Positions 1-11,811 of a stretch of DNA of 64,000 nucleotides are shown piece after piece. Each line of letters opens with the position of its first letter. Positions within the stretch are counted from its first letter, which is position 1. The notes under the pieces are model-generated. The model made no database searches, was not told where the DNA came from, and saw only the letters and a list, made by a program, of their open reading frames with translations. Origin of the DNA: Reticulascus tulasneorum (Eukaryota; Ascomycota; Sordariomycetes; Glomerellales; Reticulascaceae); assembly GCA_001557505.1 (NCBI GenBank), contig LSAX01000002.1:372001-436000 (forward strand), written 5' to 3'. The position numbers and the translations under genes were made by a program.

Positions 1-813
1 AGGTCAAGTCAAAGTTCGGTCTCATTTTCAAGCGCGTACCACACAATTAAGCCCCGACAGCCAGGCAGGCAGGCCGGCCCAGGTCCAGCAAGCAGGGAAA
101 AGGCAATGCCCAGGCAGAGAGGAATAATAGTCGATTCCACCATTGCTTATCACAGAAACCTGGCAAAGGACACATGCTGTGTGATTGTTGCATTGTGATC
201 TGGATCATTTCGTCCCCTCCCAAATGAAGCCTCCAGATTTACAACTTGAAGAGATGACATTGTACTTGCTTCAATCCATACGATGCAAGGCCACATACAT
301 ACATAGTCCGTGCCTTGTGTAATTCGCAATTAACAATTGCTCTTCCTGGGAACAGCCTTGGAAGCTTGTTCCCCCATCGTCATCGCTTTCACAAGCCGCA
401 GATCAGCCGCACACCCCCTGGAAGCAAGAAGAGCAGCACACCCGCACCAAGGACCACCTTCACCCGGTTCAGGTTGCTGTTGTGGGCAGCCTAGAAAAAA
501 AAAAGCCCGTGAGAGGGGCCCTCCCCCCCATTAAGGTAGAGAGTACTAGTCTAGGTAGTGCACTACGTATGTGAAAAAAGTGACGCACCGACCACCGTTC
601 CCGGACTCTGGGCTCCATTTTCTTCTGCCAGCCACCACCTTCTGGCTTCTTCAAACACTACATATTCTTTCTTGCCAGCTTGTCCCCCGAAAGCAGCATC
701 ATTGCACACGACACGACCTCCCAACTTCAGCTTCACCACCAGCATACACCTCCAGCTGTCGCATACACAATACTCGTAATACCTCTCTAGAGAAACCTCA
801 ATAATCCAGCGCA
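1..813. other. Upstream region, no supported gene
   Basis: No gene is supported here. Short open frames on both strands lack protein-like composition or splice context. The right end must hold the promoter and leader of the Pom33-like gene. A CTAGGTAG motif at 551-558 belongs to a family of such motifs found in other promoters of this window. The left end also has short GGCA-type repeats (about 63-75). Confidence 0.5.
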
Positions 814-1979
814 ATGGCTCCTCCTCCGCCGGCCTCCCTGCCTCTGACGCAGAGGCTACTGCATCTCGCCCAGACCTTGCAGTGTACGTCGTCCACTTTC
901 TCTTTTCCATTCCCTCTTTATTTCCCCCCTCGTCAGGATGCATGCTAACCTCGCTCTCTCAATTCTAGTCGCTTGGTTTGCCGGGTATGTTTAAACTTCC
1001 ATTTCCCGAGTCGTCCCTCTGCTGCGACAGCATCAAAGACACCCCGCTCGAGACTTGTGGCCCCCGGTTGATCTCCAGGCTACTGCTCCCAGCACCGACT
1101 CTGAAATATCCCACTGCTGAATGTTGCATGTGCTGACCTTTCCCAGGCATATGACCCTTATCCTCTGCACTGTCCGATACTCGTTCTCTTACCTGAGACT
1201 CAACTACTACAGCCGCATGGCCCAGTTCTCGTACCGCACCGCCTTCATTTCCGCCGCCCTGACCTACGGTATCGTGGTCTACAAGACATGGAGAGCCCGT
1301 GCCAAGGCCGGGTCCAAGGCGCCCCAGACTCCTCTCAGCATCATTGCTGACGAGAATGTTCAATATCTGGGTAAGTGCAAAGCTGTGACCACTCGCCCCC
1401 GACCTTATCTAACCTTCCGCTGCAGGCATGGCCCTTGTTTGGCTGTTCTCCCCGCAATTTCCCCTCGCCCTGCTCCCGTACGGAATCTACTCTGTATTCC
1501 ACGTTGCGACCTACACTCGCGCAAACCTGATCCCGACCGTGACGCCTCCCAAGGTCGTCTCGCCTGCGTCTGGAGCTTCTCCCAGCGCAAAGCCCCAATA
1601 CGCGCACAACCCAATCGCTGACAAGATCGGTGCATTCGTTAAGGAGTACTATGACACGTCCATGTCGGTGGTTTCTGCCCTCGAGATTCTCCTATGGATC
1701 CGTCTTCTCTTCGCCGCCATCCTCTTCCAGCGACGCTCGTGGATTCTCATTGGAATCTACACTGTGTTCCTTCGCGCCCGCGTCTCTCAGAGCTCTCATG
1801 TCCAGAACTCCTTCGCCCAGTTTGAGGCTCGTGTTGACTCGGCCGTTGGCAACCAAGGAACTCCACCTGTTGTGCGACAAGTCTGGGACGGTGTCAAGGG
1901 CGGCGCACGACAATTCCATTCCGCTACCGACGTCAACAAGTACATGAACGGAGCCGCTGTTCCCAAGAAGACCTCATAG
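814..1979 (+). CDS. Pom33/Per33/Tts1 (TMEM33) family membrane protein
   Basis: Four exons can be joined: 814-883, 969-984, 1147-1370 and 1426-1979. Introns begin GTACGT, GTATGT and GTAAGT, and the 16-nt second exon is a microexon. The start gives an N-terminus of MAPPPPASLPLTQRLLHLAQ, followed by FAWFAGHMTLILC, which fits the N-terminus of the TMEM33 family. Hydrophobic segments lie in the middle and again around LEILLWIRLLFAAILF. The C-terminal third is hydrophilic. In yeasts this family (Pom33, Per33, Tts1) sits in the ER and nuclear envelope and helps nuclear pore distribution and ER shape. That role is inferred from the family. It is followed in tandem by the PTEN-like gene. Confidence 0.88.
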
Positions 1980-2839
1980 GCTACATTTTCACAGCCATGG
2001 CCTGTATAGGAGCGCTTGCCAAGAACGGCATAGCCTGCTTGACAACGAGACCAGCATGATATGGTCGCGACGTTAGGAGACGACCTCGGCTGCAATCTCA
2101 ATCACGACGAAACCGTTGTTTCGTAGGGCGGGAACTAGGGGAGATGAAAAGAGGTAGACTGTGGTTTTACGAAGGCACGAAGGGACCAGGACACGGGACA
2201 CAAGGTTTCGCTGCCTTGGGCGGTCGGTCTACATGGCTTTTCTGCCATCCATTCTAATGGGGTGTTGGCGAGTTGGAACTCTGATTTCCCCTGGTCTCTG
2301 TATTGTATCGTTTTGGGTTTCGTTGCCCTCTCTATTTTTTGTGTTCGAGTTCTCAGTCTAGCAACGGAATGGAGTAGCAATCTTCAAGGTTGATTATTAT
2401 TCCTGTCTTGTGTCCCCTCTCTCGACATTTGGATGAAGCTCCATGTGCACTTGCTTGTTCATAGGGCTCGTGCACTTTCAATATCTCTATGTAAAGAAGT
2501 CATATCAATAGACGTTCTCACGACTATCTACAGTCTTAAAGTTGCAACCCCGTTAGCATTATCTGGAGGCCTCGCTCGAGGGAAGAAACTTGTAAAGAGC
2601 AAGGGTACACTAGCCACGCGTGGCGCAGTGCCCCTCGATGACGTCGTGCCCCTCTGCAATGCGCAAACAATCCAGACCAGCCGAAAGAATGTCCCGCCAC
2701 CCACGCGCACTACTGCCCCATGGTAAGCCACCGTCCAAGACCCTCCTTGGGCTTTATATCATTTATAATTACAAGGTTGTTGGTGCAACCCGTTATCTTC
2801 GATTCTTCTTAACCTACCTGAGTGTATTGTATCTTGGTG
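1980..2839. other. Intergenic region, 3' UTR and promoter of the PTEN-like gene
   Basis: No gene is supported. The left part should be the 3' UTR of the Pom33-like gene, and the right part (after about 2450) the promoter and leader of the PTEN-like gene. The short open frames are not conserved-looking. Confidence 0.5.
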
Positions 2840-4810
2840 ATGGCTTCCTTGCTACGGCAGATTGTTGCTGGGCCGCGAGCTCGACACCCAGAGGCAGGTC
2901 TGGACTTGTGCTATGTCACATCCGACATCATCGCTACGTAGGTACACGCGTGCTATGGCATCCTGATTCAAAATCGGAACTGGGGTTGGCTGACATGGCC
3001 TCTGATTAGATCTGGACCTTCAGGAACATACCCTCAACGGGCATATCGCAATCCGCTCGACCGGCTCGTTACCTTCCTTGATTCGAAGCACAAAGACGAA
3101 TGGGCAATATGGGAGTTTCGTGCGGAAGGCACTGGATATCCCGATGAAGAGGTCTACGGGCGGATACGGCATTATCCCTGGCCCGACCATCATCCCCCTC
3201 CCTTCCGGCTCATCCCAATGATTATGGCTAGTATGCGAAACTGGCTGAATGGAGGGGAGTTGGGGGCTGGCGACTCGGCTGTTAAGGCAGTAGACACGCA
3301 AGATGGCGAGAAGATTGAGAAGGCAAAGAAATCCAGAGTCGCTGTGGTTCATTGCAAAGCTGGCAAGGGGCGAAGCGGAACCATTTCGTGCAGCTATCTC
3401 ATCTCGGAATGTGGATGGTTGCCGGAAGAGGCCCTGGCAAGATTTACTGAGAGGAGAATGAAACCTCAGTTCGGGGCTGGTGTATCCATCCCCAGTCAGC
3501 TGCGGTGGATCACATACGTCGATAGATGGACAAAGGGCGGCAAGAAGTACATTGATCGCGAGATCGAAATCGTTGAGATACATGTCTGGGGACTACGAAA
3601 CGGCGTCAAGGTCGATGTCGAGGGCTTTGAAGAGGAAGGGAAGAAGATCAAAGTCTTCCACACTTTCAAACGCGAAGAGAGAGTAGTCGTGGAAGGGAAT
3701 GCACCTGATGGCGGCGGAGTCACACATATGGTCTACGACTTCGCTGGATATGGCATGAAGATCAAAGAAGATGCACCACCCGACGCAGAGCTGGCAGACA
3801 GCACGAATGTTCACAGCAAAGACCACAAGCATTTCAAAGACAAGAACTCGAGCGATCCTGGGCTACTGGGCTCCGCGCCGGCTCGGAGCGAATCGAAGAA
3901 ACTACGAAATGCAAAGACAACAACGCTCATATCAGAGTCAAGCTCAAGCGTAAACATGGCGAAGCTGGGGAGCAAATCGATGGGGGCCTCGTTCTCAGCG
4001 GCATCTTCAAACAGTCAACTCTCTGGCCAGATGAAAGACTCGTCAGCGGCAAGTGAGGCAGAACCAGGTGGCATGGCCGTGATTCTTAAGCCGGCCCAGC
4101 CAATTCGGATACCAAACAGCGATGTTAACATCTCAGTGGAGCGGCGGAACAAGACCTCGATCTCGATGGGGATGACCATGGTGACGGCCGTCGCGCATGT
4201 CTGGATCAACACATTTTTTGAAGGCAACGGGCCAGAGCAAGGCGGCAAGCCTGACGCCAGCGGGATTTTCGAGATCGAGTGGGAGGCTATGGATGGTATT
4301 AAAGGCTCAAGCAGAAAAGGGTCACGGGCCTTCGACCGCATCGCAGTCGTCTGGCGGGCAGTGGGCTCTACTCGGGCCGAAGACGGAGGCGACTATGTCG
4401 AGCCGACCAAAGAAGGCGAGGAGGTTACGGAACCGTCCGAGGGATCGCCAGTGCCGCAGATGAAGCCGGCTGACTGGAAAGGCGACAACAAGGAGGACCC
4501 AAAGAGAGAGAAGGTCCTGGGCTTAAGGCTCGAGAACCCACACAGCGCAGATGTCAGCAAGGCCAGTAGCGTAAAGAGCCAGGAGACCGGAGACGGTGAG
4601 AACCCGAGTGAGGAAACAGATTCAATGGTGGGAGTGAGAGTCAGTGGTCCAGAAGGCCAGGAGGAGCTGGATGCCGAAGATGTGGAAGTTGGAAAGCTGC
4701 CTAGGCCAGAAGCTGTCGATGACGGCAAGACGGGTGACCACGGTGAGTTGCAGCATCCAGACACCGCCACTGGTACGACCGCAAAGGGGACCACAGATGT
4801 GCGAACGTGA
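2840..4810 (+). CDS. PTEN-type phosphoinositide/dual-specificity phosphatase
   Basis: Two exons, 2840-2937 and 3010-4810, joined over a 72-nt GTAGGT...TAG intron, give 632 aa. The N-terminus (MASLLRQIVAGPRARHPEAG...) is the classic start of PTEN proteins. The WPD-loop equivalent PWPDHH places the catalytic Asp at about 92. The P-loop HCKAGKGRSG places Cys148 and Arg154. The second half of a C2-like domain is seen around VTAVAHVWINTFFEG and FEIEWEAMDGIKG. Family function is dephosphorylation of PI(3,4,5)P3 at the membrane. Oddities are a roughly 30-residue charged insertion before the P-loop, a roughly 150-residue low-complexity insertion inside the C2 region, and an acidic Ser/Glu-rich tail. 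It converges on the downstream dehydrogenase. Confidence 0.92.
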
Positions 4811-5434
4811 AGATACTATTGGCGTCCAATAACTCTGGTTGCATTAGACTTGGCGAACTCGAGGCGGAAATACCAACCATAATGAAATAGAATCAGATTT
4901 GCATTTCATGGGGTTTCTAAAACTGGTCCCCTCTAATCGGTTCTCCGTGAGCGATACCATAAGCTGCCCAATGCCAACCGGGCCTGATGATCGCTATGCA
5001 TAGACTTGTATCCTCCCTAAAAATATGGATGGGTGTAAAGGGTTCAACCGTATGCACGACAGCCGTTCAACTTGGGGATGTGAGCCCCCGATTCAGTATC
5101 ACTGAGCGGCCAAGGCACGGGCTGCTCTAGCACATAAGAAGCAATAGATCCTTGAACAAAATTGACTCATGGGAGTAGCCGCAACGACATCTGCAGCTAG
5201 CTTATAGATGGAGATTTATTTACCAATGCCACGCCTCCAGACGAGGAATGGATTGCCATCAAGCGGGACCTTTTGAAGTTGCTCCTTTTACGCCTTTTGC
5301 TCCTTGAGAATTAGGGAGTGAAAGGTTTCTACTCTCTTATTGGCAGTCCTACCATAGCTGGGAGTACCACAGCTATATTTACTAGCCTAGCCATTTCCAT
5401 GGTCTGGGCTCACAGACACTGCTCCAGATCCGCT
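4811..5434. other. Convergent intergenic region
   Basis: This is shared 3' flank of two converging genes. I see no gene, hairpin array or repeat in it. Confidence 0.5.
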
Positions 5435-6283
5435 TCAGATACCTTTTAGGTTTGTCCGCAGTAAGTCCTTGCTCACAATCTCATCCTTCTTTTGCAACAA
5501 CCCCTCCACATCCCAGTTGACCCAGACAAAACGGCCGTTAAGGAACTCGGTATCGGGGCTCGTCAGCCACGTGATGAAATCTCCAACCAGGTTCCCCTCC
5601 GTGGACTTGAAAACCCCAGCCAGGCCGGACTTACTGCCCATGTCCGTCTCGACTGATCCAGGGTGTACAGACACAAATCTCGCCTCCGCCTTATCCACGT
5701 CCGCGGGCATCAACTCGCTCCAGCGCGCCAGGGCTGCCTTGCTTGCGGCGTAGGCCGACAGCTGCGGCACCTGGATCCCCAAGGCACCGATGGTGTTTAG
5801 TGTCAACACCAGCGCGGGCTGTTTCGGCGAGGGAAGAGCTCGTCGGTGGCGGAGGAAAGACTGCGTGAACAGTGCTGTGCCGTAGACATTGATAGTAAAG
5901 CCCTTCCACCACTCTTCCAGGTTGTCGTCGACGAACGACGCCGGGTTAGGGAGATATCCGGCGTTATTGATGAGGTAATCTGGCGACTTCTCCAGAGATG
6001 CGAAGAGGCGGTCGACATCGTTCTTGGAAGAAATATCCGCGACGCGGTAGCTAATCTTGGTTTTTGGGAACGACGACGACAGAGATTCTGAGGCCTCTTT
6101 GAGCCTGGATTCCGTGCGTCCAACTAGGATGATGTGTGTGATACTGCGCTCAGCTAGCGACTTCGCGATACTTGGCCCGATACCGTATCCGCCTCCGGTG
6201 AGAAGAACGGATTTGCCTTCCAAGTTGATGCCTTGGAGGGCAGCGGTAAGAGCTGGATAGGGGGTGAGGTGATTCGTTTCCAT
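5435..6283 (-). CDS. Short-chain dehydrogenase/reductase (SDR)
   Basis: A single exon of 282 aa, the usual length for a classical SDR. Residues 29-36 are the nucleotide-binding motif TGGGYGIG, 106-109 the NNAG motif, and Tyr178/Lys182 the YxxxK catalytic pair. A PGSVETDM stretch follows, as in SDR loops. The catalytic Ser expected 13 residues before the Tyr is Ile165, with Thr164 next to it, so the active site is atypical. Substrate cannot be told from sequence. There is no signal peptide or TM segment, so it is probably cytosolic. It stands alone, with no pathway partner next to it. Confidence 0.88.
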   Translation of the reverse strand: METNHLTPYPALTAALQGINLEGKSVLLTGGGYGIGPSIAKSLAERSITHIILVGRTESRLKEASESLSSSFPKTKISYRVADISSKNDVDRLFASLEKSPDYLINNAGYLPNPASFVDDNLEEWWKGFTINVYGTALFTQSFLRHRRALPSPKQPALVLTLNTIGALGIQVPQLSAYAASKAALARWSELMPADVDKAEARFVSVHPGSVETDMGSKSGLAGVFKSTEGNLVGDFITWLTSPDTEFLNGRFVWVNWDVEGLLQKKDEIVSKDLLRTNLKGI

Positions 6284-7369
6284 GTCGTCGATTTTGTATT
6301 CTTCGTGTAGAAGTCTGCAAGATCAAGCTGCTAGGTACTGTGTGGCGTATACTGCTTTCTTATTCAATCATTCTCTACAAACGAGCTGGCGCACATCTTC
6401 TTATATACGTGCTCTTCATTATTGTCCTGTCCTGCGGCCCGAGCGGGATTCCGAGTCCAAATTCTAGAGCCCAAATACGTGATGACTAGTGAGTCTTGTG
6501 CGGTTGTTGGCTTGGATTGCGAATCATTCATTCTCTTCCCTAGAGACCGTCCTTCTGGATGAGTAGTTGTTGCTGAAGGTTTGGACGATTGGTCAGTTCG
6601 GGACGATTGGTAAGATCTCCGAGCCGCTAACGGCAATAACCCCCGGCCTTGGCCGCAGGGTCTCATGCCCGGAGTCAGACCCCTTGGTTTGTTGCACCGA
6701 ATTACTGAACTGCGGACGTTCTCGTCAAAACGTGATTACAGATGTCCCATACTGTCGATACGAACCGAGGTATTAAACACGAGATCTTGAGAGCAAAACG
6801 CTCGCAGCGTTCATCCGCTTGGTGATAAGTGCTTAATTCACTAGGCAATGGGTTCGGAGGGCACGGGAGCATCTGATATGGAAGGGTTACGGGATTGCGC
6901 CATGTTTATATTCAAACCCAACTCATATTGTGCGGTAATGCATACGGGCTGAAGTACCAGGAGATTGGGAGCGCTCCGACTTCATCATGCGCGAAGAAGC
7001 CTTCAAGTCTGCCATTGCACAAAGAGTGTGTTTCGTTTAATTAGCTCCCTGAATAAGGTTAGATCTTGATCACTCAGACTCTGTATACTCTCCGGCCATT
7101 AATGTGTTTAGATTCTTCGTTGTGGACACAGCCATCCTGTTGTGTCCGATTACGAGCCTTTCCTGAACAAGGCAAAGATTATGCTCCTGGCATAACCTTG
7201 CCCAATGTCTTGCTTTGTAGTGAATACGTACGTTATGGACACCAAGAAAGTCAAGGCAAAAACAACAACCACTTAATCTTGTGCAATTGATTACCAAAGC
7301 TAACCTACGAATGAGTGAAGAAGGCTGCTTGGATTCTTTGCTAGTGGGGCATTATAGGAAGACGCGGCA
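6284..7369. other. Intergenic region, promoter of the SDR gene
   Basis: No gene is supported. The part next to 6284 must be the SDR promoter. The rest holds only short, non-protein-like frames. Confidence 0.45.
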
Positions 7370-9006
7370 TCACATGGTGTTGATCTTGTCGCCAGTGATG
7401 GCAACAATTGAGGCAAACGCTCCGTCGTTGGTTGGCCTGATCACAAGTTCGCCGCTTGCGCTATCCCAAGCCGCGACATGCGTGGTCTGCTCAGTGCTCT
7501 TTCTGATATTGCCACCGACCTGGATAGGAATGCCAAAGACCCTGATGTAGCCACCCCCCTGTGTGGATTCTTTGACGGTCCTGTCGACGCTCGACTTCAA
7601 CTCGTTCTTGAATTTAATCCTGTACCCAAGATTCTTCACCAACACAAGCTGGGTAGGAACCACAAGGACCTGAGCAGTTGGAGGTGCATTTGGCTTCAAC
7701 TTTTTGTAACTGTTCTTCGGGTCTCCAATGTTCCTATGTAGATAGAGTCAGGCTGCGTGAAGGTGTGTCAAAGAGTGTACTGAGGGTGAATGACTTACCA
7801 GGACCCGGGGGAGATGTGCACAGCCTTGATCTCATCATACGTGATTGCGATTTCGATATTATTCTCCTCGTTACTCGACCTGAGCGCCTCCTCTTTCTGA
7901 TCGGACGACCCACTCGAATTGAATGAGAACCAGGGCACCCAGCCGAAACTGGCGCCGCCGCCGACAGTCCTTTGGCCAAAGTCGCCCTCGCTGACGTTCT
8001 TGCCATCGCTGATATTAATTGCAGTAGAGTTCTTCCCTTCGCCGGTCGCGGGTGTGTTGATCCAGTTTTTCACCGTCGAGATATACTCTGGGGATTCGTA
8101 CTGAGGTACAAACTTGATACCTTTGGGAGCAGGCGTTGGCTTTCCGGCATTTATATTATCAAGGATCTCTAGAGCGGTAGTTGGGGAAGCTCCAGAAGCG
8201 CGCATTGCGATGCTTATGCCGGGTCAGCATACTTGCTAGCACGGATATACCACAACAAGCATGGCAATCTTCTTCAACTTACCCGGGCACCTCGACCATA
8301 CTTGACATGGCTTGGTTGATTTTGTCTATATCGGCGTTCCACTGGTCCGCCAGAGGACCTTGCATCGCATTTAGTGCCATCTTATTTGCTCCAGCGGCGG
8401 CTTGCACCTGCTTCCAAGCGTTCACAAAGGCAGGGGCGTTCACTGGCCACCATTGGGCAAAAGTCTGGTCTCCAGTCATTCCTGCGGTCTTGGACTTTTC
8501 GAACGTGGCCAAGGCTTTGTCTTGCTCTGTTGACCACTTGATATTTGCATTGTCGAGGGTTTGGCTCGTCAACACAACATTGCCGATCACATTCTCGTCA
8601 AGGTTGGCACCCTAGATAGCAATATTAGAACTATAGCAAGGCTAAATGAAGTATTTCTCACGTACGAGATCGACCCAATTGAGGTAACTAGACAGTGAAA
8701 TAATGCATTAGTCTTGTTTATCATGGCAATGGACAGTGTGATCACTCACTCCTTCAGAGACCTGATGTACGAGTTCTGCGTTGAGGGGTTGTAAAAGAGA
8801 TTGTCAGGCTGCAAAAGGTTGTTGCCAAGGTTGTAGAGGCCATTGTTTGTGTAGGCTTCATCGATCAATGGGGAGGCCAGAGGCCCTTTCTGCACCTTCG
8901 TAGTAAAAAAGATCGCACCGCTCTTCCCAGGAGGAGGGCCAACAGCTTGCTGGATTGCCTTACAGTAAGCGAGCCAGAAGTACCTGTCAGATGCTGATGA
9001 AGACAT
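7370..9006 (-). CDS. Uncharacterised fungal protein, member A of a divergent pair
   Basis: Five exons on the minus strand: 8750-9006, 8666-8687, 8283-8611, 7799-8212 and 7370-7733, giving 461 aa. All introns are GT-AG, 54-70 nt. Exon 2 is a 22-nt microexon encoding (D)YLNWVDL. I do not recognise a named domain. The N-terminal half is probably helical and includes NAPAFVNAWKQVQAAAG. The middle has an aromatic/Ser stretch (GWVPWFSFNSSGSS) followed by a beta-rich block ending HISPGSWNIGD. The C-terminus is beta-rich (PTAQVLVVPTQLVLVK). No signal peptide or TM helix is seen. The gene at 10269-11811 is a paralogue with matching exon phases. Function unknown. Confidence 0.82.
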
Positions 9007-10268
9007 GACGGGCTCTCTTGTGTAAAGGAACTTTTCTGAGAGGCACTTTGTAGCGGTGGAACCTGGATTTTGTACTAATAATTACAATCTTGATGAGGTG
9101 GTGCTTTGTGAGAAGAACTTCAAGTAATGGCGAACTCGGGTACTTATAGCTTGAGGGATTAGCAAGGTCTATTGCTCTCCTCTCACAATAGTTCCTCTCC
9201 TCGATGACAAGTCCTAAACTTACACATTCAGCTTCTCTGCAGTCTAGATTCTTGTCGGCTATTCCAGCTCTCACCGCTTCTTGCTGTCAGTTCTCATACC
9301 CCGCAAAGCATTACCTCTCTAGTCGCTATGACTTCTGTGTCGGAGTGGCTACGATACACATGAGGCAGCCGTATGTTGGCCATGGGTGAATCATAATGCT
9401 CTGACAGAATCTCGAACTTGACAAGGTTGGCAGGCGCATTCAGCCTGCTATCCGGAACACAAGATGCATGTCAATGCAAGATTTATTAGCTTGCTTCATT
9501 CTACGAGTCGTGCCGACCGGTCTAGCTCTCGCATCTCAGCTCCAAAAGCAAGCGGCCCAGGTTTCGGCTTCATCCGTTGGACATATCAGAGCATGGCGGC
9601 ATGCACGAATGTGAACTATGTTTATACATTGGCGCCCGCCACTGAGCGCCTAACCTAGGGTTGGTGGCTTGGCTGCTGCAACAGTCTTCCACAACCGTCC
9701 ATATCATGGCGGCAATGTTGCTGAAAGACAGCCTAAAGTATGTGAAGCCAGATAGGCCAGATACAAGAAGTGCACGTGCTTCTTCTGATGGCCTTTTATC
9801 GCCATGACCAGGATTAGATAGAATCGTCCACTTTAACTCTTATAACCACAACTAAGGGGGCCAGAATGAGCTCCATATTACCCAAGGGATTCGGCACGTT
9901 GTCCTACACCGGTTTCCTGGTCATTTCTAGGCACAGACCAATCAGCCACATGCCGTACAGCTGCATGCTCTGCAGCCTCGTGTCGTACCACTACCTGTCT
10001 TGCCGCTGCATGTCTCATAACCCCATTAGCGAATGAATAGGTGTCACACTCTTGGAGGGTACAACAGGAGCAACCCAAATGTTTAGTATTGCTGTATTGC
10101 AAGATACTATGCTGGTTGGCCACAGAAGAGCCAAGGCATCATTTGTAAATCCAATTCGAGGTTGAAGACCTTAGAATGACTATAAATTGAAGATCCATTT
10201 CATAATATTGAGCAACCGTTCCATGCTCTCAGCCCTTTGATTCGTTTTCAACAAGACCAATATTCAAC
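9007..10268. other. Divergent promoter region between the paralogue pair
   Basis: A roughly 1.26-kb region separates the two divergent paralogues, so it must carry both promoters. A TATA-like TATAAAT lies at 10181-10187, 82 nt before the rightward ATG. No gene is supported within it. Confidence 0.5.
10181..10187 (+). promoter_or_regulatory. TATA-like box of paralogue B
   Basis: The sequence TATAAAT lies 82 nt upstream of the ATG at 10269, a plausible TATA-box distance for a filamentous fungus. Confidence 0.45.
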
Positions 10269-11811
10269 ATGGACATTCTTCAAGCCCTCACCAATCTTGG
10301 TATCCTGGATTTGGACAATCAGACGGAAGGTCCACTTGATGTTAAGGTTGGCCTGGCGAGCGCTTCCCTTAATATCGGAGATTTCTTTGGACATGCAGCA
10401 CCGAATACGTCGGTATCTGAGCCCCGGCCCCTCACGCAACCATCCATTTTCTCGAAAGTATTCGCCAGTGCCATACTTCCACTGCTCTCGAACTCCAACG
10501 ATCTCACCAATGATGGCTTAGCGATGTTCTTGGCCACGCCGACCCAGGCTGGTATTCCTGGGGGCCAGCTCGTCCCTGCGGAGGTGACTAACTTCCAAAT
10601 ATTTCTCAAAGCAGATCCCGTGCAGAGTGCCAATCATCCCATATTCTCCCTGGAGGGAGACTCCTACTTCACCCTACTGGCTACGTAAGTGATACTTGAA
10701 CCGACTAGCCGAACACCAGAGTGTCAGATATCTAATCTAGTGTTCCTTAAGGTACCTGCGAAATGTGACATCGGTTCGTCTTTCCTCGCCCTATAGCTCT
10801 ATTCATGTTGACTGATATATTTCAGGACTCGGATCACTCGGGGATTGCAGATGCTCGCACTAGGCTAATCGAGGCTACAAGACTCAAGGACGAGGCTTGG
10901 GTTAATGCGTTAGCCAAATACCAGGCGGCTACAGCATCCGAAGATCAATCCGCAGTCCCGTCATTTCAAGACTTTGTAAAAAACGAACCAGCCTACAACG
11001 CTGCATGGCAACGTGAACTAGAACTGGAGGAAAAATATACCAGCCTTCAAGCCCCGGCCATGGAGGACTTTTCTCGGCAGCTGGACATTATCAAGTCGGC
11101 CGACGACAGACTTACCCCGAAGAACTAGTATGAACTTTCTCGTCCCACTCCATGATAAGTGCTAACAAAAGGAACATCAATAATATGCCTTGCTGTGCGA
11201 AGTCAGAAGACTTCATCAGGGGTGCAAACGCTGGTGGCAATCAGAAAATTAAGATCGATCCAACAGACATCTTCTACCGCCCTTTCTACACCCTTCCGAA
11301 CTGGGACATGACTTGCAACCACTGGTTTTCTGGATTCACGGAGCGCAGCACCTACACTCTTGACTTCAAGGCTGCAGAGGAGGTCACTTGGGGCAGTCTC
11401 GGGCATGAGAAGCTTGACGCCGCCGCGCCTTCAAAGCTGACACCCGCAGAGCGGGCGTTACTCAACGACCTGAAAGGCAGTGTTACCTTTATTGGGCAGC
11501 CAGCCGTCATGGATGTGAATCGTGGGTTGTGGGATGTTAAGGGTTTGAGACATGCAGGCGCCCTGAGCAAATCCGCGCCGGCAATTGTCAAGGAAGACTT
11601 TTGCAAAACTAGCAAGCTGCTTATGGCTTGGAAGTTCGAGATCGAACTCGAACTACCGGAAAGTATCGCGACGGCTTCGACTGGCCAGATCAGTCTGTCC
11701 TTTCTCAAGGTCCCTCTGGCGCACGTGTCCGGAAATGGGAACGTTTTAAAGTTCTCGGCTGGCGGGATGACCTACCCGATACTGATGGCGGCCTTGGCTA
11801 CATTAGTTTAA
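10269..11811 (+). CDS. Uncharacterised fungal protein, member B of a divergent pair
   Basis: Exons 10269-10684, 10752-10773 and 10826-11127 are clear; a last exon runs to 11811. Exon 2 is 22 nt, encodes (T)YLRNVTS, and sits at the same phase and protein position as in the gene at 7370-9006. Alignable stretches include NEPAYNAAWQRE against NAPAFVNAWKQV and LQAPAMEDFSRQLDIIK against MQGPLADQWNADIDKIN. The third intron is a problem. The donor GTATGA at 11128 with the AAAAG acceptor (11171) makes an in-frame TAG. The frame stays open only with the ATAAG acceptor at 11159, an intron of just 32 nt, giving 463 aa. It may therefore be mis-spliced, mis-sequenced or decaying. Function unknown. Confidence 0.7.
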
